Origin: Mactromeris polynyma
Lineage: Eukaryota > Mollusca > Bivalvia > Venerida > Mactridae
Assembly: GCA_032209605.1 (NCBI GenBank)
Contig: JASFXZ010000033.1
Location: 4,395,001 to 4,459,000, forward strand
Reading direction: 5' to 3'
Length of the DNA stretch: 64,000 bases
Shown: piece after piece, positions 56,001 to 64,000 of the stretch
Layout of the letters: the number at the start of each line of letters is the position of its first letter
Numbering within the stretch: position 1 is the stretch's first letter
Translations under genes and position numbers: made by a program
Notes under the pieces: model-generated
Seen by the model: only the letters and a program-made list of their open reading frames with translations
Told to the model about the DNA's origin: nothing
Databases searched by the model: none

Positions 56001-57596
56001 AGACACTAAAATACTACAAGGCTGTACAATTTCAACTGTGGGTAGTATTGACAAGTGAAGTACTCCAGATCTGAAGGCTGTTCTAGTTCTACAGACAATA
56101 TTTTTCCAGTACTAAGTTACCAGTTACAGCAAGAGAGAAATCCCAACCACCGGTTGCCATGGAGATTCTATGTTTAGACAAAGCTGCTACATGCGTCAAC
56201 ATAGATACATTCACCATGGTGTTCAAGCCTAGTTGACCTTTGTCATTGGATCCACAAGTGTATAGTTCACCAGAATCTGAAAATATCAAGGGCTCTTGAA
56301 AAATACACACAAGTATGCTGTGTGCACATTATACCCTGATTGTATAAATTTATCTTTTTCACATTTATTGTGAAACAGGTAATTAGAATTTATATTAGTC
56401 GCTGTCAATGACTGTTTCCTGGGTAACTAACCTGTACTCAAATTTAATTCAGAAATTGCTCCAATTCAACCTCTAGTGCTCTACCAAGACTAGGGCTGCA
56501 TTGGTTAACCGAAGTTCAGTTATTTTCAGTTCATTAAAATTTGGCTCAGTTCGGTTTTCGTTACCATCTTGCTGAATATTTGCTGTGTTTTACCACTCGC
56601 TCATTATTTTCACAACCACAGATCTTCCTCACAAGTTTGATGGTGGCATTGAAGCCTCAGTGGTGAGGGGCAAGTGATTTGAAGTCAGCAACAATGACCA
56701 CTCAGCCTAAGAGGCCCCTCTGTTCTACTAAAGTGCCACCTACCTGGTATGTTATGATAAAAATTCACACATTCACCTGTTATCACTAAAGTATGACCAC
56801 CTCCGCCACTTGTATGTTTTACATTGGCTGGCAAGTTACTGACCCTCTGTGGCAACAACTGGTCATCTTCGTTACCTAAAGCCAGTTGTCCATAGGAGTT
56901 TGCACCCTGCAATGATCGAATCAATAATTACAATACTTGACCACTCTTTCTAATTATTATCACAAAAGATTTTACTTTTTGACTCATACAATATGGCCAG
57001 TAATTATGAGACTTGTGTAAAAATAAAAGCCATGAAGCTGGACCTTGACCTCCTGCTCTGAAATAATATTCATTTTTGCTCAATAATTAAATATAATGCA
57101 GGGCCTCCCCTGGCTTTTTTATACATTTGCACATGTCAACAAGGGTTTTCTACGGTTTTCTTAACGTTCCAACTGTTTCCGACACAGTTGCGAGTTGGAA
57201 GCGAGTTGGAGACGAACACAGGGCGATCATGACAGAATCAAAACAAACAAAATGCAGTTTTCCAGCATATCGATTTTTTTATAATAAAACACGTGTGACG
57301 TATTTAAACGCACGGACGCTAGAGACACTGTTTACTACGTGCCGTATGCTAAATATAGAATCTGTCATTCATCGATTTTCCCGTGAAATACCCTCGAGAC
57401 TTTCGTTTCGGTCTCAGCCAATCAGATCAGCCCGATTTTAGATCCGGACTGGAAAATAAATATTCCCCATTTCGTTGCGAACATGATTCATGCGATTGAA
57501 TCTCTTCACTTTCGAGCGAGCAATTTTGAGGACAAACGCTGATGAGAGTTCGACAAAAACGGAAAGAAAACAACATACCCATGTCCAAAAATTCAT
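50042..57596 (-). CDS. SERGEF: SERGEF (DelGEF), RCC1-repeat protein, 10 coding exons
   Basis: The exons, in transcript order, are 57596-57579, 56906-56777, 56276-56121, 55320-55238, 54634-54565, 53743-53645, 52972-52901, 52140-51973, 50959-50801 and 50220-50042. All phases agree; the product is 377 residues. RCC1 blade motifs recur: WGANSYGQLALG, CGSNDKGQLGL, WGSNAFGQLG, WGNGKRGQCG, WGCNKYGQ, WGRGDYGQLG and FGWNEHGLC, each followed by a GGWDFSLAVTG- or SGWTHLLAQTG-type strand. GEKVTAVKSGWTHLLAQT and FVCGSEHNIFVSG match my memory of vertebrate SERGEF, which is linked to secretion through the exocyst protein Sec5. GEF activity itself is not certain for the family. The human protein is about 80 residues longer at the C terminus; that tail is absent here. 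It is divergent with NFYA and convergent with the E3 ligase gene. Confidence 0.92.
50349..50499. mobile_element. MITE family E copy 2, TA-flanked
   Basis: CAGGCATGAGAAT and ATTCTCATGTCTG form inverted ends, bordered by TA. The interior matches 35458-35632. It lies in the last SERGEF intron. Confidence 0.75.
53815..54235. repeat. Dispersed molluscan-type repeat with ACACCAAGTTTG phrases
   Basis: CTATACACCAAGTTTGATGTC and CTATACACCAAGTTTGGTTAC lie about 130 bases apart, followed by CGCCGGAAACC and a GACGTCCGCCCGCC stretch. This phrasing is typical of dispersed repeats I recall from molluscs, but the class is unclear. ACCAGGTT occurs near both ends in inverted form (ACCAGGTT and AACCTGGT). Confidence 0.5.
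57579..57596 (-). CDS. SERGEF: SERGEF coding exon 1, six codons (MNFWTW)
   Basis: The ATG at 57596 is followed by NFWTW and then TGG|GTATGT. Joined to exon 2 (GANSYGQL) it gives FWTWGANSYGQL, a complete RCC1 motif. The frame upstream has a stop (TAG) with no other ATG, which fixes the start. It is far too short for ORF-length filters. Confidence 0.82.
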
Positions 57597-58070
57597 TCTA
57601 TTGTGTTCCTCGCTTGCCCAGCCCACTTTTTCTGTGATCAACTCAGTAGGCAATGTACACTATTTCATGTCATTTGATAGGAAATTAGTCCAGTCACGTG
57701 ATAAGCGTGCTATTATTGATTGGCGAAATGATTGCCCTACAAAGGCATTTGGCTCTTCCATTTATTGATCATATTGACGATAACAAGATGTCTACCGTTA
57801 AATTTGACATTATATCATCTGCTAAATATTTCAAAGTGATTTAAAAAGATTTTCCTTAAGTTTTGCTAATTATTTAAGCCCAATTTATACATAAACTATT
57901 TGTTTTGATTATAAACAAAGCATAGATTTAAAATTACCGGTCATATTACTTCATATTTCAACAGCACCAATGGCGTCGTTCTAGTGGACTTCATTTGGAC
58001 ATGATTCGCCGTGCATTTTATGTTGATTTTCGTAGCCAATCAAACGGTATCGGCTTTATTTTCGTAGTAT
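57597..58070. promoter_or_regulatory. Shared divergent promoter region of SERGEF and NFYA
   Basis: The region lies between the SERGEF start codon and a donor (TAGTAT|GTAAGT, exon end 58070) that should close the NFYA 5'UTR exon. Elements seen: inverted CCAAT (GATTGGCG, ATTGG at 57719-57723), direct CCAAT (AGCCAATCA, 58036-58040), an E-box CACGTG (57695-57700) and, just inside SERGEF intron 1, a further AGCCAATCAG (57418-57422). No TATA box was identified. CCAAT boxes are bound by the NF-Y trimer, whose A subunit is encoded downstream. Confidence 0.6.
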
Positions 58071-58876
58071 GTAAGTTGACTTATCCTTTTTATTTCAATA
58101 TTTGTCGGTTATATGGCATTGTAATTGATAATTAAGTAAAATTCGCTTCATTTACTAATCGTATTTTTTTCTTTCAACATCTTTGTTACTGAGTTTCCTC
58201 GACTTTTTGATCGCTCACAATATTTCATGGTCCGAGGTCGTGTCGTTAATATTTATTCAACTTCAGTCATATTTCAATCTTTGTTTTTGGTCATCACTTA
58301 CGAAGTTCGTTAATTGTAAAATGCTTAACCAGGAGAATAGATCATTTTAATAAATTAGAAATTAATTGGGGCCCTTCACAGGGGATTTGGCCTAAATAAG
58401 TTTTGCTCAAAATTGGGATCATATTACAATTTTTCTGTAAGTTCCGCATTTTGAGGAAGAAAATTCAGTTGTTTTAACAGGAAATTATGTTGCTGTTTAA
58501 TTCATATCTTACAAGCTGCCTCATAGTTAATGCTCTTCCTTGATTTGTTTTGTACATAAATTAACCTATTCCCTCGTCTCTTTTGTTCCTGAACACATTG
58601 TTTACATTTTTCTTTTTTTATGTTTTACTACAACCTTAAGTTAGCTGAATGAAATGTTTTGTCTTTATGTCAATATATGCATAAATGTCACTTTTTATAC
58701 ATGTATATTTATTAAAAGACTTCTACCACGTTTTTTTTCTGTCTGCCTATAGATTACAAATTATTATTTTTAATTGTTCTGTTTTTTTCACCGATCGATT
58801 TCTTGAAAGTTGTACTATTTGTATAAACATTGTACGTTTTTAATGAATCGAATTTTGTGTTCTTACACATCCACAG

Positions 58877-59109
58877 AAGTCACAGATAGAAGTGTAATTA
58901 AACCATCCAGATAACAAGGGACTGTCAGACTCAGAGAATACATCACTAAAATTTGATCCCAAAGTGAATTTTTTACACGAAAGGTTGAAACACCTAGTAA
59001 AGGAAAAGCTTTGAACCACTCAAATTGTCAAACTGTTAATGCATTTATCTGATATCCTTGGAATTGGAAATCAATATTACATTAACTAGTACATATCACA
59101 AGCGCCAGT
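58877..59109 (+). other. NFYA: NFYA 5'UTR part of the first coding exon
   Basis: The acceptor CATCCACAG ends at 58876, pairing by position with the donor after 58070 to remove an ~806-base 5'UTR intron. The intervening 58071-58876 holds no recognisable repeat or ORF and is T-rich. Confidence 0.6.
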
Positions 59110-62100
59110 ATGGAGCAGTTTCAGGGACAGCAAGGGGCTGTAACTCTTGACACAAGTCAACAAGCCTTCCAGCAATTATCTCAGCCATTAGTTATGCAGG
59201 GACTTCCGATGCAGTTCCTACAAGCTGGTGCTACACAGTTCCCTGCTGCCGGCCAACAGCCTCAGGTTTGTCATTAAGTTTCAAGCGTCTTTTTTTATTT
59301 ATTTCAATACTTGAGATGAAGTTAATGTATATGTAATGTTGTATTCGACTTGGCAAGTAAACTTTGAAATGTGAATTGTGGGCGGTTCTTACCAACTAAT
59401 GCAGTTATGAATCTTTTATACATTAGTATAAAATCTGTGAATATTGTGCTTATTCTGATGAATCCATGATCGTGTTCTGTTGCAAAATAATTCAATTGTT
59501 CTTAAAGACACTCTGAGATACTGTATCTTTTATCTTGCTATTCTGTATGAGTGATATCTAGGTCATAAACATAGGTGTGGCTCATTTTTGAAGAAAAAAG
59601 AAGGTATAATACGTATTACAGAGTACAGACTGATCACAGTGAAGTTTTTGGATTGAAGTTCTGTTAGCCCAGACGGCCCTTGGGGAGATTATCTCCCTTT
59701 TTCCCTACTAGAGTTCTCCACCTTCCTCACTTATTATGTAGTATATGTATATATATAGTATTATAATTTATGTATGCATACACTATAAAATGTGAGAGAA
59801 CTTGTGACAATCACTTGTGACTGTGAGTTAAACATTCTCTATTTGTCAGAACTTTTCTCCTATGGCCTATATTTCATAACATAAAAGCATGTTATTTATA
59901 TATTTAGATAGTACAACTTGGGGGCCAGAATCAGATTATACAGACCCCTACAGGGCAACAAATCATCGTACAAATGCCACAGAATCAATCAGCTATGAAT
60001 TTGCAGAATGGTCAACCATTTCAACAAGTAAGATTATACATGTATCCGCTTAATAATTTGTCTTTTATTCCAGATATGTAAATATAATTTATAAGATTTT
60101 ATTGAATTGCCAGTTTGTGGCTACACTAGAACTGGAGAATATGTTGTGTTTTCTGTTACCTGGCTGACCGTCAGGGGTTCCATTTGACACTGGAGTTGAT
60201 CCTTAGATCCCTGGAATTTCCAGAAAGACTTATTTTGACCCTAAAGATTCTGATGAGTCAATTTTTTCTCACAATTTCATGATTTCATCTCACAAATGTA
60301 TAATTTTGACTTCATGATTTCACAATTCTTGAATTCTATATTATGAATTTGTGTAGCTGAAATTGTGAAATCACAAAATAAAAATCATGAAGTTGAAATC
60401 ACGACTTCGTGAAGTTGAACAGGTAAATTCTTGAATTTGTAAAGTTAAAATCTTGCGTTTGTGACTTTCTTAGGAGAGATGTAAGGAAGGATGAGTGTCA
60501 CCACCAGTCTTTCGTAGTTAACATTTTTGTTTTGACGTCTTATCTTAGGTCTGTATGAACTTTGATTAGTTCTGAACTCCAGCAGTATGAACTCTGCATC
60601 ATACTGATGTACAGCATACTTCATGTTATATGTACCATTTATTACTTTTCTGAAGTCATTTGAGTCAATTTCAGACATGAGGATGATTAGTAGATTACTT
60701 GCAATAAAATAATGTAATTAAGTTTATATATTTGTCTTTGATTATCTCCATCTAGTGGTCTGTAAACAGCTACTTTAATGGTAGTTTTAGTCCAGTAGTC
60801 CATACAGAATTGAAAGTCATTGGAAATAACATTGTGTCTTTACTTGCAGGAAATGCTAATTTTGAAGCTATCTGCTGTATTTTATGTCTGAATTTCCTAT
60901 TTATACTGTCTTTTAATTACTGGGTCATAATTCGAAATCACTTGGCATGGCCTTTAAGGTCAACTGGTATGATTCTCAAAACTGTATTATTGACACTTCA
61001 AAACTAAAGTGAATGTTTTGCTTTCGGTATGTTTATATGTAAAAAATATTTTTGATGTCTCAATTTTACTGTCCAGTTACAGTATGTATCGACCCCTGTT
61101 TCGACCCCAACATTCCAATCCTTTGGTCAGACACCTCAGGTAATACATAGTCCATAGTAATTCTTGTATGTCTGTAAACTGAATGGTACATGTCTGTAGT
61201 TTGTGTTTGTACTGTCTGTTTGTGTTTTGTTTAGTTAAATTCAAACACAGGAGATTGTCAGGAGTTCTCTCCCATTATCCTTGCTGAGTTCTCTCCCTTT
61301 ATCCTTGCTGAGTTCTCTCCCTTTATCACTTCTAATAGTGTATGTTAGTATAGTATACAAAAGTATAGTACTATATATACATATACTATATTGAATAGAG
61401 AGTACTCTAGAAGGGATATAGTGACAATCATCTGTGCATTCTAATCTCCTTTTTTTCAATTGTAAAATTCAAGAAATTCTCCCTAATTAAGCTCAAATTT
61501 CGACATTCTCTGGAACAAATCAACTCCTTATTTTGTTATCCTGACAAGAGCCGTGTGTAGTTTAAATGCATTCTGACTTGTGACTTTTTTACTTCACACA
61601 CATAACCAGTATCATTCAACGCCTCTTACACTGATCGCAATTTTCTCCATTAATGAGGATTATTGTTTTTATGCTGTTCAAGTGTTTTGGTTTGCTATTG
61701 TCAGTTTTTGATAAATGTTAAACCCATTTGTTGTGCAAATAAAGATTCGAAACTGCAAATAATAGCTTATGACTTGACCTTTTTCTCATTCATTTAACTA
61801 TAGGTCAGTCTAGTTAATGATCACAATGGGCAGGACATATTTTGAATGTTTTAATAGCATGATCGGTGTTTTATTTAAGTCTGTGTTTATTTGTGGAGTT
61901 CAGTAGTTTAGTTAATATGCAGATTCTGCTGTCAGTCCATATTTCCATATAAATGGACAATCACTAAGATAAACCTTTCCTCATTATCTCCCTTTGCCAA
62001 TTTCTTAGATAATGCTTAACTCATTATCTCCCTTTGTCACAAGTTGGTGAAATGCCATCTTTCACCCAATCAGTCTGCATATCAAGTGCTGGAAACTGGT

Positions 62101-63670
62101 ATTTATCAGAATCTGAACATGTTATGACTGTTACAACTATTATGTTTAGGCCAATCCCCTATAGTACGTAGATGGTTTGACAAATTAGGTAGTTTTAATG
62201 TGGTTTGATGAGTTACTGTCTTTAGAAAGCTTACATGGTAAATGCATCCGTGTTTGGATAGATATGTTTAGTATGTAGATGTATGTTAGTAGATGAGTGA
62301 TTGTGTTGTGACAGTGTACTGGTTTACTTGAAACTTCTATCATTCCAATCAGAATTGAAGATTAAGGGCTGGGGGTGAAAGTAATTTATCTACACATTGA
62401 TTAATATCCTATTTCTTTTGCTTTCACCTCTTTAGATATACTTTATTAAAGTCAATGATTTATTTATAAAATGACTGATGTTGGTAATACAAGAAAGGGA
62501 GACAACAACTGTGCTGCTCAAAATCTTAAAACACCATATATTACCTCCCTTTAGAATGAATATTTTCAATATTTTTGTTCTTTGATCTTGGATTTTCTTT
62601 GTTTTTATCTTCTGCTAACCAGAATTCAAACCACTGGACATGAAATTTAGAATCAGGGCAAATTACAAGGACTGCTTGGATTTCCCATCCAAGTTCTTGG
62701 TTACATAACTACCCGGTAGCAAGGTAGTAAATTTATATTTTTTTTCTGTTTTCAGATTGTTATACAGCAACCTCAGGGTCAAATTCTCAACCAACCACAG
62801 ATCATCAGTCCACAAAATTTATCACAGTTATTTGGACAGGTAAAATTGAATAAAAATTTATGTTTAATATGTTCCTCATAATCTGTGAACGACTTGTGCT
62901 AGGTAACCAAAATTGTCATCGGCTTTTAAAACTCAAATTTTCTGACTAAAATTTACCAAAATTGTCTCAAAATAGACAATTTTTATTATGGAATTGCATA
63001 AGATTATCACCATGAGATTATCACTATATATTACTGATCTACCAACATTAGAAAACTAGCACCAGCCCAGATAGCTGTACTAGTCATGACAGATATTTGT
63101 TGAAATGGTTTGTCTCCCTTTAAGTATTCACTATGGTGATACTGGGTATGAGCTAGATAAAGTATTGGTGAAACCATTATGTAAGGTTTATTCGCCCTGT
63201 AGGTTGCATCAAAGAACATCATTGTTGGTAGTTACCCAACTTTGTTACATTGTTTTGGCAATTTGTTTGTATTTGAAGGGAAGTCTTATAAGCATAAGCT
63301 TCAATTATTTGTAAGTACCTCTTATTCATGTGGGGAAGTTGTCAGCTGCATACGGATGGGTAAGTTAGTCCTGGTAATTAATTAATTCCATGACAATTGG
63401 TAAGGTCAACTGATCACTGTATATAACCACCCAATTGATGAAAATGGGAGTTAAACCTGATTGAACCAAACTGAAAATGTATTTCTCAGGTCGTTCAGAC
63501 ACCAGATGGACAGACGATTATTTACCAGCAACCACAAACGGCACAGCAAGTTCCTACACAGTTACAAACAGTAGATACCACATCACAACAACAACAACAG
63601 CAACAACAACAAGCAGTTCTACAACAACAACAGCAACAACAACCGCAAGCTCAGGTCCAAGGGAATATAG
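59110..63670 (+). CDS. NFYA: NFYA, CCAAT-binding factor subunit A, N-terminal exons (partial)
   Basis: The exons are 59110-59265, 59908-60027, 61077-61139, 62756-62839 and 63490-63670, all with GT-AG sites and consistent frame, giving 201 residues plus one base. The sequence opens MEQFQGQQGAVTL and continues Gln-rich: IVQLGGQNQIIQTPTGQQI, GQILNQPQIISPQNLSQLF and VVQTPDGQTIIYQQPQT, the last close to the vertebrate GQTIVYQPV block. Two Gln runs follow. This is the transactivation part of NF-YA, a nuclear factor that joins NF-YB/NF-YC on CCAAT boxes. The conserved HAP2 DNA-binding region must lie downstream of 64000, and the last exon ends on a donor (ATAG|GTATGT). The frame cannot be closed in this window. 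The phase-0 exons are individually skippable, fitting known NFYA splice isoforms. Confidence 0.9.
59690..59825. repeat. Short repeat family F copy (ATCTCCCTTTTTCCC / GAGAACTTGTGACAA)
   Basis: TTATCTCCCTTTTTCCC and AGAGTTCTCC at the left face GAGAGAACTTGTGACAATCA at the right, around an AT microsatellite core (TATATGTATATATATAG). Compare 36480-36780 and 61255-61440. Confidence 0.55.
61255..61440. repeat. Short repeat family F copy with 24-bp tandem triplication
   Basis: GAGTTCTCTCCCTTTATCC is tandemly repeated about three times with a 24-base period (61262-61330), followed by an AT-rich core and TAGTGACAATCA at the right. It lies in an NFYA intron. Confidence 0.6.
63586..63642 (+). repeat. 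CAA/CAG runs coding Gln9-AVL-Gln7 in NFYA
   Basis: Nine Gln codons (63586-63612) and seven (63622-63642) are separated by Ala-Val-Leu. Most are CAA with single CAG interruptions, which would tend to limit slippage. Length variation between alleles is likely. Confidence 0.9.
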
Positions 63671-64000
63671 GTATGTGTCATAATTTACTTTGAAAAACTT
63701 GATTTATTGTGGGTTATTCACACTTAAACTTTAAAAGCTCGGTCTGAACTAACATATTCTATGATTTCTTCAGTTAACATTAAAATGCAATCAATTGATG
63801 ACTCTATCCTTATATAATGTTGGGTGCTATGCAAGGGTGTGTTCTGTTTGATGATTTGACTGAGGATTGTTATTTTAAAGTAATTCTTCCTCTGTGTGAG
63901 TCACATTGAGGAAAATATCAGAACTGTAGCCTGCCAAATAACTAGTTTATATTTATGGATGAATACTGGAGTTGGTGTTTACATGCAATACAAGCAAAGC

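Noticed and set aside
57127..57768. Two ORFs of 92-104 codons on the plus strand in the SERGEF/NFYA promoter area
   Set aside because: They overlap SERGEF exon 1 and promoter elements on the opposite strand and show no family features. CpG-rich sequence gives fewer chance stops.

Overview
This window is from an animal nuclear genome, most likely a bivalve mollusc. It is AT-rich, with GT-AG introns up to several kb, single-exon GPCRs, several families of small DNA transposons, and a tRNA-derived SINE of a type I recall as common in bivalves. The phylum rests on that repeat content and on protein character. I cannot name the species.

Layout. (1) 0.7-2.5 kb, plus strand: a decayed DEDDh exonuclease gene of the PML C-terminal-like type, broken by an in-frame TAG just before its last catalytic motif. 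(2) 3.1-12.6 kb: a tandem segmental duplication. Each arm carries a minisatellite followed by a minus-strand, intronless 333-residue rhodopsin-like GPCR. (3) 12.6-17 kb: intergenic, with a possible promoter near 14.8-15.2 kb. (4) 17.0-47.1 kb, plus strand: one 16-exon gene that joins in frame to 2342 residues. It is a DZIP3/TTC3-type RING-H2 E3 ubiquitin ligase with long disordered exons, two in-exon peptide repeats and three PAM2-like motifs that suggest contact with poly(A)-binding protein. Its introns hold most of the mobile DNA: two hAT-like elements, TA-flanked elements (one nested pair), SINEs, a 169-bp satellite-like array and a 1.3-kb array of a 16-bp unit. A small secreted-peptide-like ORF lies antisense in the last large intron. 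(5) 50.0-57.6 kb, minus strand: SERGEF, a 7-bladed RCC1-type protein, ten coding exons, 377 residues, including a six-codon first exon. (6) 57.6-64 kb, plus strand: the 5' part of NFYA (CCAAT-binding factor subunit A), five coding exons. The DNA-binding domain must lie beyond the window edge.

The E3 gene and SERGEF are convergent. SERGEF and NFYA are divergent and share a promoter region of about 0.5 kb that contains CCAAT boxes, the site bound by NF-Y itself. No operon, CRISPR array or intact tRNA/rRNA gene was seen. Exon joins were checked by reading-frame arithmetic and GT/AG sites only. No alignment or expression data were available, and all family names come from recognised sequence motifs.
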